A stretch of DNA of 64,000 nt from contig NZ_CP076448.1 of the NCBI RefSeq assembly GCF_019203965.1, positions 2,619,001 to 2,683,000 on the forward strand, written 5' to 3'. Source of the DNA: Elioraea tepida. Its GTDB lineage: Bacteria > Pseudomonadota > Alphaproteobacteria > Acetobacterales > Acetobacteraceae. Numbering within the stretch: the first letter of the stretch is position 1; each line of letters starts with the position of its first letter. Positions 52,928 to 62,283 of the stretch are shown piece after piece. The notes below the pieces were generated by a model. The model searched no databases. It was not told where the DNA came from and was given only the letters and a program-made list of their open reading frames with translations. The position numbers and the translations under genes are program-made.

Positions 52928-54592
52928 TCAATGCCCTGAGCGCCGCATAGCGCGGGCGAGGACAGCGACGGGGATCAGCCCGGCAGCGACGATCAGGAGC
53001 GCAGCCGTAGAAGCCTGGGCGAGCTTCTCGTCGGAGGCGAGGTTGTAGACTCGAACGGCAAGCGTATCGAAGTCGAATGGGCGGACGATCAGCGTCGCCG
53101 GAAGCTCCTTCATCGTATCGACGAACACGAGGAGGGCCGCCGAAAGAAGGCTGCCGCGGAGCAGTGGCAGGTGCACAGTGGCGAGGCTGCCGGCCGGGCT
53201 GCGCCCAAGCACCCGGGCAGCGTCCTCGATCGATGGCCGGATCCGTTCCAGACCAGCCTCGACAGAGGACAGTGCGACGGCGAGGAAACGCACGACGTAA
53301 GCGAACACCAGAGCCGCGATCGTGCCCGAGAGGAGGAGCCCTGTTGAGACCCCGAAGCGCGCCCGCATCCAGCCATCGAGCGCGTTGTCGAACAGCCCGA
53401 ACGGCACGAGCACGCCGACCGCGATCACCGATCCCGGGATGGCATAGCCGAGAGAAGCGACCGTGGTGGCCCCCCGTATCAACGGCGAGGGGAAGAGCCG
53501 CGCGCCGTAGGCGATCACCACCGCAACCGTGACTGCGCACAGCGCGGCAAGTCCGGCGAGCAGGAAGCTGTTGCGCGCAAACGGCAGCACCAGCGCACCA
53601 TCGTCGCCAGCGCTCCAGCCGAGAAAGGCGAGACGGGCGGCTGGTATGACGAAGCCGAGCAGTACTGGCAGGGTGCACGCGACAATCGCGAGGAGGGCCG
53701 AGGCGCCGCCGAGCGGCTGTGGAACAAGTGCTTGGTGCTTGGAACTCGTGTTGAAGAAGCGACGCGGACCGCGGACGAGCCGCTCGGACAGCAACAGGAG
53801 TGCAACGATACCCATAAGGCAGGCGGCGAGCTGCTGCGCCGCTGTTCGATCGGCCATGTGGAACCAAGCTTGATAGATGCCGGTTGTGAACGTGCGCACC
53901 GCAAAGTGCCCGACCGTTCCAAAGTCTGCCAGCGCCTCCATCACCGCGAGCCCTGCCCCTGCCGCGATCGCCGGGCGTGCCAGCGGCAAGGCGACACGCC
54001 AGATCATCCCGCGTTTCGAACAGCCGAGCGTTCTCGCGACCTCCGCGAGACAGATCGACTGCTCCAGGAAGGCTGCGCGACACAAGAGGTAGACGTACGG
54101 GTAGAGCACCAGCCCGAACATCACCACTGCGCCCTCGATCGATCGGATCTGGGGAAACCAATACTCGCCGAACCGCAGGCCGAAGCTTTCGCGGATCCAG
54201 CCCTGGACAGGCCCCGTCACGTCGAGGAGGTCGGTATAGACATAGCCGATGAGGTAGGCCGGCATGGCCAGAGGCAGAAGCAGAGCAACCTCGAAGAGCC
54301 TCCGCCCGGGGAAGGCGTGCATCGTCACGAGCCATGCCGTGCTTGCCCCGATCGCGGTCGAGATCAACGCCGTGCCGGCGGCGAGCAGGACCGAGTTCGC
54401 GACCAGCTCGGCGAGCACCGTCTCCGCGAGGTGGCGCCAGACCGGGCCCGCAGGAGCAGCAGCGCCGACCAGCACGGCCATGATCGGTGCGGCGACAGCA
54501 GCCGCTGTGATGAGGGCGGCAACCGTCCAGGCGGAGGGCAGGGCAAGCCACCCGGGCGGCGACGCATCGAGGAGTCCTGCTCTCGTACTCAC
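52928..54592 (-). CDS. fbpB: Fe(III) ABC-transporter permease (fused, two domains)
   Basis: The 554-residue FbpB/CysW-type double permease has about twelve membrane helices. Each half has an EAA loop for ATPase contact: ARTLGCSKRGMIWRVALPLA in the first and ARVLGRSPAGSLATVHLPLL in the second. It would move ferric iron delivered by the binding protein at 49186. It is read leftward, away from that gene, with the zinc pair in between. The usual third gene (ATPase) is absent, so it must be outside the window. Confidence 0.92.
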   Translation of the reverse strand: MSTRAGLLDASPPGWLALPSAWTVAALITAAAVAAPIMAVLVGAAAPAGPVWRHLAETVLAELVANSVLLAAGTALISTAIGASTAWLVTMHAFPGRRLFEVALLLPLAMPAYLIGYVYTDLLDVTGPVQGWIRESFGLRFGEYWFPQIRSIEGAVVMFGLVLYPYVYLLCRAAFLEQSICLAEVARTLGCSKRGMIWRVALPLARPAIAAGAGLAVMEALADFGTVGHFAVRTFTTGIYQAWFHMADRTAAQQLAACLMGIVALLLLSERLVRGPRRFFNTSSKHQALVPQPLGGASALLAIVACTLPVLLGFVIPAARLAFLGWSAGDDGALVLPFARNSFLLAGLAALCAVTVAVVIAYGARLFPSPLIRGATTVASLGYAIPGSVIAVGVLVPFGLFDNALDGWMRARFGVSTGLLLSGTIAALVFAYVVRFLAVALSSVEAGLERIRPSIEDAARVLGRSPAGSLATVHLPLLRGSLLSAALLVFVDTMKELPATLIVRPFDFDTLAVRVYNLASDEKLAQASTAALLIVAAGLIPVAVLARAMRRSGH

Positions 54593-54602
54593 GGTATCCT
54601 GG

Positions 54603-54623
54603 GCAAGATGAGAATGCTTCGCA
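54603..54623 (-). promoter_or_regulatory. Fur-like site upstream of the Fe(III) permease gene
   Basis: On the + strand this contains GCAAGATGAGAATGC and continues to TTCGCA, sharing ATGAGAAT-N5-GCA with site 2 before fbpA. Embedded is the perfect inverted repeat GAATGC-TTC-GCATTC (54612-54626). It lies 11-31 bp upstream of the permease start at 54592. Fur control is inferred. Confidence 0.6.
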
Positions 54624-54688
54624 TTCGCGTAAGAATGCCAGGAAGAAATAGTCCGCGCCAGAGGGCGAACGCCGCCTGTTGCGAACCC

Positions 54689-55327
54689 TCAGCCAGCGGC
54701 GCCGCGTGCCTGCCAGTCGGCAAGCGAGATGCGCGGCATCTCGAGCCGATCGGTTGTGCGCACATAGCCGCCGGCGCCGTGCATGCGACCAATCAGGCCG
54801 AGCCTCGGCGTGTCGATGTAACACCGCGACGCGTCGAGCACGCAGGCATCGTCGATCTGGAATGCGAGCACCTCACCAAGCACGACGGCGCGGCCGGCGG
54901 CAAGGTCGACGAGCTGCAGAAGCCGACACTCCAGCGCCACGGGGCTCTCGGCGATACGGGGCGGAGCGACATGCGTGCTGGGCAGGGGTGTCAGCCCCGC
55001 CTCGACGAGCTCATTGACACCCGGTGGGAAGTCGATCGCGGTCACGTTCATCGCTCGTGCGGCTTTTTCCGGCACAAGGTTGACCACGAACTCGCCGGAG
55101 CGGCGGATATTCTCACCGGTATCCTTGAGGCCGGGCTTCTTCGGCCCGATCCCGATGCACACAACGGGCGGCGAGCCGCAGACAGCGTTAAAGAAACTGT
55201 ATGGCGCCGCGTTCGGCACGCCTTCGGCGTCGAGCGTCGTCACCCAGGCGATCGGCCGCGGCACGACCGTTGACACGAGCAGTTTGTAGGTGCTCTCGGG
55301 CGAAAGTGCGGCACAATCGAACAGCAT
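54689..55327 (-). CDS. Flavin reductase-like FMN-binding protein
   Basis: The 212-residue protein of the flavin reductase-like (split-barrel) family has the signature VPRPIAWVTTLDAEGVPNAA, then PYSFFNAVCGSPPVVCIGI and GEFVVNLVPEKAARAMNVTA. ATG at 55327 is preceded by AGAGGGGG and matches family length. It may supply reduced flavin or act as an FMN-dependent reductase, and the partner is not identified. It reads toward the iron permease and could be read through into it, about 65 bp separating stop and Fur-like site. Confidence 0.85.
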   Translation of the reverse strand: MLFDCAALSPESTYKLLVSTVVPRPIAWVTTLDAEGVPNAAPYSFFNAVCGSPPVVCIGIGPKKPGLKDTGENIRRSGEFVVNLVPEKAARAMNVTAIDFPPGVNELVEAGLTPLPSTHVAPPRIAESPVALECRLLQLVDLAAGRAVVLGEVLAFQIDDACVLDASRCYIDTPRLGLIGRMHGAGGYVRTTDRLEMPRISLADWQARGAAG

Positions 55328-55509
55328 CGTACCCCCTCTGATCGTCGCGGTGTCGCCTGCGGCCCTCCGCTTGAACACGCGCGCCGCGGGTTTTAGCGGA
55401 GAGCGGAGCGACGGCAACCACCGAGCGCTTCCTTCACGTTCACGACGAATTAAAGGGATCCGCGTAACACAGCGGGGCCAAGGTCCGGTTCTGCCCGGAG
55501 GTTGCTCGG

Positions 55510-57828
55510 ATGAAGCTGGTGATCAACCTTCCCCTCCGCCTGAAGCTCGGGCTTCTCGCAGTCATCCCGCTCCTCTTTCTCGCTGTGCTCGTCTGGAGCG
55601 TGCTTGACAAAGTCGCGGGGATTGAGACGGCGCGGGGAGACGAGACGCGTGCCCTCGCGGCCGAGCGGCGTGTCCGGGATATCGCAGTGGCTGCAGCGTC
55701 GCTCCAGGCGTTGAACCGCGCTTTGTTCTCGGCGCAGACGGCATCACAGATCGACGAGATCAGAGGGGCGGTGGTGCGCGTGCGGGATACCGCACTTGCC
55801 GAGCTGGACCAGATCGCGGAAGGTCGCGAACAGCCGACAGCCGCAACGATCGCTGCCTACCAGGAGAGTTTGCAAAGGCTCAGCGAGGCGGTTCTGCGCG
55901 CGGCCGAGCTTCGCACCCAGCTGATCGCCAAACGCGACGAAGCATTCTTCCCCTCGGCGCAAACCTTCGAACTGCGCTACGAGGCTGCTTACGCAGGTCT
56001 CGAGCTCGAGGGCCTCGAGCCGCGGACACAGGAGGAACTGCGCGGGCGTCTCGCCGCGGTGGGCACAGGAGCCGCCGAAGCAAGAATCGCTGCGCTCCGT
56101 TATCTCGCAACCGGCGACGGCGCGCAGACACAGCGCGTGCGGCGCGCTACCGCAACTGCCCGCACCCACATGCGTGGCGCGCTGACCATCGAGGTCAATC
56201 CCCGTTACCGTGGCGAGCTCGAGCAGCTCTCCGTCGCTCTGGCAAACCTTACCGACTCGGCCCTGGGACTGAGTGGCCTGACGGCAGAGCTCATCGAGCA
56301 TGACAGTGCCGTCACCGCCGCGGCGATCATCGGGGTGGAGGCCACCGCTGCCGCTGTGGCCGCGACATTCGCGTCCCGAGCCGAGCAGGCCGGAGCGCGC
56401 ATGGGCGCGAAGGTGGAGACGACGGGCGAGGATGTCCTCAAAATTTCTGCTGCGATCGCCGCACTTCTTCTGATGATCTCCTACCTGATCGGAGAAATGG
56501 TGGCACGACCGACGAAGCGCATCACCGGTCTTCTGCAGCGGATCGCTGAGGGCGATACGCGGTTCACGCTCGCCACGACGGTGCGGCGGGACGAGTTCGG
56601 CCGCATGGAGAAGGCCCTCGCGACGCTGCGCGAGACGGCGGAGAAGGCCTTCGCACAAGGGCAGATGCTCGACCAGCTTCCGGTCGCCGTCATGGTCGCT
56701 AACCCTCGCGACGACTTCCGCATCAGCTACATGAACGCTGAATCGCGGCGCGTTCTTGGCACGGTTGAGCATCTGCTTCCGGAGAAAGCTGATGCTCTCC
56801 TTGGCAAGAGCATCGACATCATGCACCGCCACCCGGAACGCGTGCGCACGATCCTGTCGAACCCCGCAAATCTGCCGCATCGCGCCCGCATTCGCCTCGG
56901 CCCGGAGACGATGGATCTCCGCATCAGCGCGATGACCGACCGCGGCGGGGACTATGTCGGCGCCATGCTCGTCTGGAACCTCGTCACGCAGCAGGTCAAG
57001 CTTGCCGAGGATTTCGAGGCGAGCGTCGGCCAGGTCGCCCGCCGAATGGGCGACAGCGCGGCCAGTATGAAGTCCGTCTCCGAGGCGATGAGCGAGGTCG
57101 CTTCCGAAACGGGCAAGCGTGCCGTCGCCGTCGCTGCCGCAACCGATCAGGCGGCAGCAAGTGTCCAAGCCGTAGCGGCCTCGGCCGAGGAACTTGCCGC
57201 CTCCGTGCAGGAGATCGGACGTCAGGTCGCGGAAAGCGCACGCATCGCCGCCGAAGCAGCTCGCGAGGCGGAGGCGACCGACGCGACCGTCGGCAGCCTC
57301 AGCGAGGCGGCAAGTCGGATCGGCGACGTGGTGCGCCTGATCGGCGATATCGCCGGGCAGACGAATCTGCTCGCGCTCAACGCCACAATCGAGGCGGCGC
57401 GCGCGGGCGAAGCGGGCAAAGGCTTCGCTGTCGTCGCCTCGGAGGTGAAGGCGCTGGCCGCTCAGACCGCGAAGGCGACCGAGGAGATCAGCGCCCAGAT
57501 CGCGGCGATGCAGGCGGCGACCAGCCGCTCGGTCGAAGCCATCCGTGCGATCGCGGGAACGATTGCGCGGATGAACGAGATCTCTGCCGGCATCGCCGCA
57601 GCGGTCGAGGAGCAGGGCGCAGCGACGGCCGAGATCGCCCGTGCGGTGCAACAGGCTGCGTCCGGCACGAGCGAAGTCTCGGGCAGCATCGGTGCCGTCT
57701 CCTCAGCCGTCGAGCAGACAGGCGAGCAGGCTGCCCATGTCCTGTCCGCCGCGAATGCGCTGACCGCAGAGGCAGACCGGCTTTCGCACGAGGTCGAGCG
57801 TTTCCTGGCTGAGATCCAAGGGCGTTGA
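55510..57828 (+). CDS. Methyl-accepting chemotaxis protein
   Basis: The 772-residue chemoreceptor has a first membrane helix at about residues 12-32 ([20 protein letters not shown]) and a periplasmic helical sensor of about 270 residues. A second helix follows near 310-328 ([20 protein letters not shown]), then a HAMP domain ([20 protein letters not shown]), a PAS-like region ([20 protein letters not shown]) and the MCP signalling domain with tip [20 protein letters not shown]. No che genes are nearby, so it must plug into a system elsewhere. The ligand is unknown. The stop is 9 bp from the convergent dehydrogenase stop. Confidence 0.95.
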   Translation: MKLVINLPLRLKLGLLAVIPLLFLAVLVWSVLDKVAGIETARGDETRALAAERRVRDIAVAAASLQALNRALFSAQTASQIDEIRGAVVRVRDTALAELDQIAEGREQPTAATIAAYQESLQRLSEAVLRAAELRTQLIAKRDEAFFPSAQTFELRYEAAYAGLELEGLEPRTQEELRGRLAAVGTGAAEARIAALRYLATGDGAQTQRVRRATATARTHMRGALTIEVNPRYRGELEQLSVALANLTDSALGLSGLTAELIEHDSAVTAAAIIGVEATAAAVAATFASRAEQAGARMGAKVETTGEDVLKISAAIAALLLMISYLIGEMVARPTKRITGLLQRIAEGDTRFTLATTVRRDEFGRMEKALATLRETAEKAFAQGQMLDQLPVAVMVANPRDDFRISYMNAESRRVLGTVEHLLPEKADALLGKSIDIMHRHPERVRTILSNPANLPHRARIRLGPETMDLRISAMTDRGGDYVGAMLVWNLVTQQVKLAEDFEASVGQVARRMGDSAASMKSVSEAMSEVASETGKRAVAVAAATDQAAASVQAVAASAEELAASVQEIGRQVAESARIAAEAAREAEATDATVGSLSEAASRIGDVVRLIGDIAGQTNLLALNATIEAARAGEAGKGFAVVASEVKALAAQTAKATEEISAQIAAMQAATSRSVEAIRAIAGTIARMNEISAGIAAAVEEQGAATAEIARAVQQAASGTSEVSGSIGAVSSAVEQTGEQAAHVLSAANALTAEADRLSHEVERFLAEIQGR

Positions 57829-57837
57829 GGTGTCGGG

Positions 57838-58812
57838 TCAGGCCACGCGGTCGGGCGGCTCGCGTCCGGCGAAGAAGGCGTCGAGATTGTCGAGCGCACG
57901 GAAGCCCATCGCGTTGCGCGCCTCGAGCGTTGCGCTGCCGAGATGCGGGAGCAGGAATGTGTTGGCGCAGCCAAGATAGCGCGGATCGAGCGCGGGTTCG
58001 TTCGCATAGACATCGAGCCCGGCAGCGGCGACATGGCCGGTCCGTAGCGCCGCGATCAGCGCATCGTCATCGACAAGTGTCCCACGCCCGGAATTGACGA
58101 CGATCGCGCCCCGCTTGAGCAGGGCGATCCGTTCGGCGTTGAGCCACTTCGTGAGGCCTGGACCACCGGGAGCCGTGAGTGCGAGCATGTCGACGATCCC
58201 AAGCATCGACGCCGCGTCGCTGTGGTAGATCGCTCCTCGCTCAAGCTCGGGCGCAAGCCGCCTGCGGTTGTGGTAGTGCACCTCCATCCGGAAGCCGCCC
58301 GCCATGCGCGCCACCGCGCGGCCGATCCGCCCCATGCCAAGAATGCCGAGGCGCTTGCCAGACACCTGCGTGCCCAGAAGCTGCGTCGGTGCCCAGCCTG
58401 TCCAACGCCGTTCGCGGACGAGCAGCTCTCCCTCCGAGGCACGTCTGGCTGCCCCGAGCAGGAGCAGAATGGTCAGCTCCGCTGTCGATTCCGTCAGCAC
58501 ATCCGGCGTGTTCGTCACGATGATCCCGCGTGCACGGGCGGCCTCAAGCGCGATGTGATCGATGCCGACCGAGAAGGTCGCGATCACGCGGATGGAGGTT
58601 GGCAGCGCGGCGATGGTGTCCTCGCCAAACGGGTCTCCGGCGGCGCAGAGGATCGCGTCCGCACCGGAGGCCATGGCGAGCAGGCGTGCGCTATCGGCTG
58701 GCACGTCCTCAGGGTTCTCGGCCACGATCGTGTAGTCGCGGCGAGCTCTGGCCATAACATCGGGCGGGAAGAGCCGGGTGAGGGCAAGCCGTGGCTTTTG
58801 TCTCTCTCGCAT
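57838..58812 (-). CDS. D-2-hydroxyacid dehydrogenase (glyoxylate/hydroxypyruvate reductase type)
   Basis: The 324-residue NAD(P)-dependent dehydrogenase has the Rossmann motif LGILGMGRIGRAVARMAGGF followed by HYHNRR, where basic residues suggest NADPH preference. Catalytic segments are VVNSGRGTLVDDDAL (Arg), AGLDVYANEPALDP (Glu) and FLLPHLGSATLEARNAM (His). Likely substrates are glyoxylate, hydroxypyruvate or a similar 2-ketoacid. Confidence 0.92.
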   Translation of the reverse strand: MRERQKPRLALTRLFPPDVMARARRDYTIVAENPEDVPADSARLLAMASGADAILCAAGDPFGEDTIAALPTSIRVIATFSVGIDHIALEAARARGIIVTNTPDVLTESTAELTILLLLGAARRASEGELLVRERRWTGWAPTQLLGTQVSGKRLGILGMGRIGRAVARMAGGFRMEVHYHNRRRLAPELERGAIYHSDAASMLGIVDMLALTAPGGPGLTKWLNAERIALLKRGAIVVNSGRGTLVDDDALIAALRTGHVAAAGLDVYANEPALDPRYLGCANTFLLPHLGSATLEARNAMGFRALDNLDAFFAGREPPDRVA

Positions 58813-58910
58813 GCGCTACTGACTGGTCATCATGAGCGTCGCTTCCTTACCGCGATCCCCGGCTCGCGGCGAGACGTCGTGGGAGAGGAGCCGACAGGAG
58901 AGCACGTGCC

Positions 58911-59522
58911 GTGGTTCGAGCCACGGTGGTCGGAGTGCTTGTCTGCCTCGCGGCCTCTGAGGTGAGGGCCTGGGATGTCGGAACCACGATGCCGCGCATG
59001 GATCTGATTGACGGCACGGCCGCACCGACCCCGTACGACGCCAGTACCGATCGCTGGGTCGCGCTCCGGATCGGCGGCTCGAGGTGTTCGCCCTGCGCCG
59101 CTGAGCGGCCTTACGCGGAGGCCCTCGCCGCCGCTCATGGCATTGCGGTCTACACCGTCACGGTGCCGCCACAGGGCGGACACGTCGATGCTGAGTTACC
59201 GCGCGAGATCGAAGCCGCGGCGCGTCGCGGCGACAGGCTCCGCCGGATCATGCGCCGCGACCCTGCGGTGCCCCTGAACCCTCCGCCACCGCGGCTTCCC
59301 GTGCCGATCACCTACGTCATCGCGCCTGACCGTCGCATCGTTGCGCGCTGGTCGGGCACCGCCACTTATTCGGACAAGAAGGCGCATCCGTTCGCACCGC
59401 CGCCCACGTGGCGGGACTGGACGGAGGCGACGTTCGCCGGCGTCGGTGCGCCGCTCCCGGCAGGTCTGACTGACGAGGCACAGCGCCTGCGTGACCGGTG
59501 CTTTCCTTCCCTCTGCCGCTAA
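58911..59522 (+). CDS. Secreted thioredoxin-like hypothetical protein
   Basis: The 203-residue protein starts at a GTG (58911) with GACAGGAGA upstream. A signal peptide (VVGVLVCLAASEVRA) precedes the mature part. RIGGSRCSPCAAERPYAEAL looks like a redox CxxC helix in a thioredoxin-like fold, and ITYVIAPDRRIVARWSGTAT resembles the following strands of AhpC/TlpA-like proteins. The C-terminus has a Cys pair (RCFPSLC). I cannot place it in a named family. Confidence 0.65.
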   Translation: MVRATVVGVLVCLAASEVRAWDVGTTMPRMDLIDGTAAPTPYDASTDRWVALRIGGSRCSPCAAERPYAEALAAAHGIAVYTVTVPPQGGHVDAELPREIEAAARRGDRLRRIMRRDPAVPLNPPPPRLPVPITYVIAPDRRIVARWSGTATYSDKKAHPFAPPPTWRDWTEATFAGVGAPLPAGLTDEAQRLRDRCFPSLCR

Positions 59523-59611
59523 GCGGCCTTGCCGCTGCGCCGTCGGCGCGAGGCTTGCCGATGCGGCGGCGGTCCTTACGATGCGGGCACCTGGGAGGGA
59601 GGAGGGCTCGC

Positions 59612-60400
59612 ATGGATCTTGGGCTGAGGGGCAGACGTGCTCTGGTGATGGGCGCCTCGAAGGGGCTCGGACGCGCTGTTGCCGAAGGACTCGCCGCCGA
59701 GGGGGCGACTCTGTGCGTCGCGAGCCGTGACCTCGCAGCACTTCAGACGCTCGCCGTCACCCTCTCGGCCGCGAGCGGCGCACCGGCCTATGCGATCGCG
59801 GCCGATGTGGCCGACGAGGCGGCGATGGACCGCCTTGCCGATGAAGCGGTTCTCCGCATGGGCGGGGTTGACATTCTCGTCCTCAATCACGGCGGCCCGC
59901 CGGTCGGGCCAGCACTCGAGCTCGACCTCGCCGAGCTGAAGGCTCAGTTCGCGAAGATGGTCGTGGCACCGATCCGGCTTGCGATGCGGCTTCTGCCCGG
60001 GATGCGGGAGCGCAGGTGGGGGCGGATCATCACCATCGGCTCCTCCGGCATGGTCCAGCCGCTGCCGAATATGGTGCTGTCAAACACCCTGCGTGCGGCG
60101 ATCGTCGGCTGGAACAAGACGCTCGCGAACGAGGTCGCGGCCGATGGCGTGACCTGCAACATCCTTGCCCCCGGCTCGATCCTGACCGACCGGACCAAGG
60201 ACACGGTGGGGTTCATGGCGAGGAAGGAGGGGATCTCCTTCGAGGAGGCGATGGCGAAGCGCGCGGCCACGATTCCCGCCGGCCGCCTCGGGACGCCTGA
60301 GGAATACGGCGCCGTCGCGACCTTCCTTGCCTCCGAGCGTGCCTCTTACATCACTGGCTCGATCGTCCGCTGTGATGGCGGCATCGTGCGCGGGTTCTGA
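59612..60400 (+). CDS. SDR-family protein with altered active site
   Basis: The 262-residue short-chain dehydrogenase/reductase fold has a nucleotide-binding site ALVMGASKGLGRAVAEGLAA and VDILVLNHGGPPVGP (NHGG in place of NNAG). At the active site the usual Tyr-x-x-x-Lys appears as VLSNTLRAAI after ITIGSSGMVQPLPN, so Ser and Arg stand at those positions. The protein may have unusual chemistry or a non-enzymatic role, a known pattern in this SDR subgroup. GGAGGGAGGAGGG precedes the ATG. It is 10 bp upstream of the carbamoylase gene. Confidence 0.85.
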   Translation: MDLGLRGRRALVMGASKGLGRAVAEGLAAEGATLCVASRDLAALQTLAVTLSAASGAPAYAIAADVADEAAMDRLADEAVLRMGGVDILVLNHGGPPVGPALELDLAELKAQFAKMVVAPIRLAMRLLPGMRERRWGRIITIGSSGMVQPLPNMVLSNTLRAAIVGWNKTLANEVAADGVTCNILAPGSILTDRTKDTVGFMARKEGISFEEAMAKRAATIPAGRLGTPEEYGAVATFLASERASYITGSIVRCDGGIVRGF

Positions 60401-60410
60401 GAGCGGGATC

Positions 60411-61676
60411 GTGAAGGACGCCGCGCAGATCGAGCCTGATCTCGCGCTTGCAGAGCGCCTCTTCGACGCGCTCCGCGAGGCGAGCCTCGATCCGCCCGGG
60501 GTGACCCGCGATGCCTACGGCCCAGGAGAGGAGCGCGCGCACGCCCTCTGCCTCGAGGCTGCCGAAGGCGCGGGGCTCGCGGTGAGCCGCGACTTCGCGG
60601 GCAACAGCTACGCGACGCTTGCGGAAAGCGATTCCGGGGAGCGGACGCTCATCATCGGCAGCCATCTCGATTCGGTTCCTCACGGTGGCAACTACGACGG
60701 CGCTGCCGGCGTCGTCGCCGGGCTCGCAGCACTGGCGGGTCTCGTGCGGGCCGATCGGCGCCCGCGCGGCGATGTGACGGTGATGATGACGCGCGCCGAG
60801 GAGAGCGTGTGGTTTCCGGTCTCCTTCGCCGGGGCGCGTGCCGCGCTCGGGTGCCTGCCCGTGGAGGCGCTAGCCGCGAAACGATCTGATACCGGCGACA
60901 CCCTCGCCCAGCACATGCGAGCGCTCGGCTTCGAGCCGGAGGCGATCGCTGCCGGCCAGCGACATCTTGATCCTGCGCGGATCGCCGGCTTCATCGAAGC
61001 GCACATAGAACAGGGACCCGAACTCATCGAGGTCGGCCGGGCCGTCGCCGTCGTGCCGGCGATCAGCGGCGGCGACCGGTTCCGCAAGGCGCGTATCACC
61101 GGCGTCTATGCCCATGTCGGTGGTGCGCCGAAGCGGGTTCGGCGTGACGCCGTCGCTGCGCTCGGGCATATCATCGTAGGGATCAACGCCGTGTGGGATC
61201 GGCTTGACGCCGAGGGCCACCGCATCATGGCAACCTTCGGCGTGGTCGGCGTCGATCCGGCCATGGCCAGCTGGAGTCGCGTCCCAGGCGAGGCACGCTT
61301 CACCCTCGACATCCGCGGCGTCGACCTGCCCGCTCTCGCCCGGATGCGCGTGGCGCTGGACGACATCGTGGCCGAGGCCGAGTCGAAGTACGGGGTGACG
61401 GTCTCGCTCGGGCCGGACACAGGACCGCGCCCGGCATTCCTCGACCGCGATCTGCTCCAGCGACTCCGCGACTGCGCCTCGGCCCGATTCATCCCGTTCC
61501 ACGAGATGCCTTCGGGGGGACGACACGACGCTCTTGCGTTTCACGAGGCCGGTGTCCCGACCGCGATGCTGTTCATCCGCAACCAGCATGGCAGCCACAC
61601 TCCCGACGAGGCGATGGACCTTGCCGACTTCGCCGAAGCCGCGCGGATTCTCGCCACCCTGGCCGCGACGCACTGA
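60411..61676 (+). CDS. M20-family Zn-dependent hydrolase (carbamoylase / allantoate amidohydrolase type)
   Basis: The 421-residue hydrolase resembles N-carbamoyl-L-amino-acid hydrolases and allantoate amidohydrolases. Metal-binding motifs are IIGSHLDSVPHGGNYDGAAG, TRAEESVWFP (Glu pair), FIEAHIEQGPELIEVGRAVA and EMPSGGRHDALAFHEAGVPT. The dimerisation domain has AHVGGAPKRVRRDAV. GTG at 60411 is chosen because it is 10 bp after the SDR stop, and an ATG at 60375 inside the SDR gene is the alternative. Pairing with the downstream HyuA-like gene suggests hydantoin or N-carbamoyl compound degradation. Confidence 0.88.
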   Translation: MKDAAQIEPDLALAERLFDALREASLDPPGVTRDAYGPGEERAHALCLEAAEGAGLAVSRDFAGNSYATLAESDSGERTLIIGSHLDSVPHGGNYDGAAGVVAGLAALAGLVRADRRPRGDVTVMMTRAEESVWFPVSFAGARAALGCLPVEALAAKRSDTGDTLAQHMRALGFEPEAIAAGQRHLDPARIAGFIEAHIEQGPELIEVGRAVAVVPAISGGDRFRKARITGVYAHVGGAPKRVRRDAVAALGHIIVGINAVWDRLDAEGHRIMATFGVVGVDPAMASWSRVPGEARFTLDIRGVDLPALARMRVALDDIVAEAESKYGVTVSLGPDTGPRPAFLDRDLLQRLRDCASARFIPFHEMPSGGRHDALAFHEAGVPTAMLFIRNQHGSHTPDEAMDLADFAEAARILATLAATH

Positions 61677-62283
61677 ACACCACGCCCTCGATGCCCGCGA
61701 AGTTGATCCAATCTCTCGATCTCGCCACCCGCTTGCCTGAGGAGCATCCGACGCTCAACTCTGGGACCATAGGCATCACCCGCGAGATAGTCAGCACGGA
61801 CGAGCGCAGCGCTCGCGGGATCCTCGGCCGAGCAAGGGAAGGCGTCGAGCGCGACGTGTCTGCTGGTCACGCATGCGAGCCCTCCCTGGCGCGTGCCGGA
61901 CCTGATCGGTCATCCGCCGCTGTCATGATCGGCAGCGAGTGCCACACCGTGCCGCGTCGTCGCGACCTCGACGGAACGGCCGGAGTGCCCAGGAGACCTG
62001 CGACCGTCTCCGGGCACGGACGGCCATGCTTCGCGCCTTTGCGCGATGCAACCGAGAGGGCGGTTCGCGGCAAGGACACCCCTGCACGGCGCAGCGCGAA
62101 ACGGACTATGCTCTCCGACTGCCGACAGGATGCGGCAATCTTCGCCCACGCGGACACCACTCCTGGAACGATCCTTGTACGTATCGGGAAGTGCTGCCGC
62201 ATCCCTGAGGAGGACATGTGCATGGAAGACGTCGCCAAAGAATGCCCCGCGCTGGCGGTTCTAGAGTCCAGGGCCTCGTGCTG
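61677..62283. other. 600-bp stretch without a recognisable gene
   Basis: Several overlapping open frames exist on both strands (for example 61691-62284 on +), but none shows a recognisable family, a good ribosome site or consistent codon-position GC as seen by eye. The stretch precedes the hyuA-type gene and may hold its promoter. It could also be a decayed gene. No clear terminator or inverted repeat was found. Confidence 0.5.

Noticed and set aside
51633-54824. A 1,063-codon open frame on the minus strand
   Set aside because: It overlies the CobW gene in antisense and the iron permease in another frame. Both have clear motifs, while this frame is low-complexity and Arg/Ala-rich, typical of shadow frames in GC-rich DNA.
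55744-57651. A 635-codon open frame antisense to the chemoreceptor
   Set aside because: The chemoreceptor on the plus strand has all expected domains, and the antisense frame has no family similarity that I recognise.
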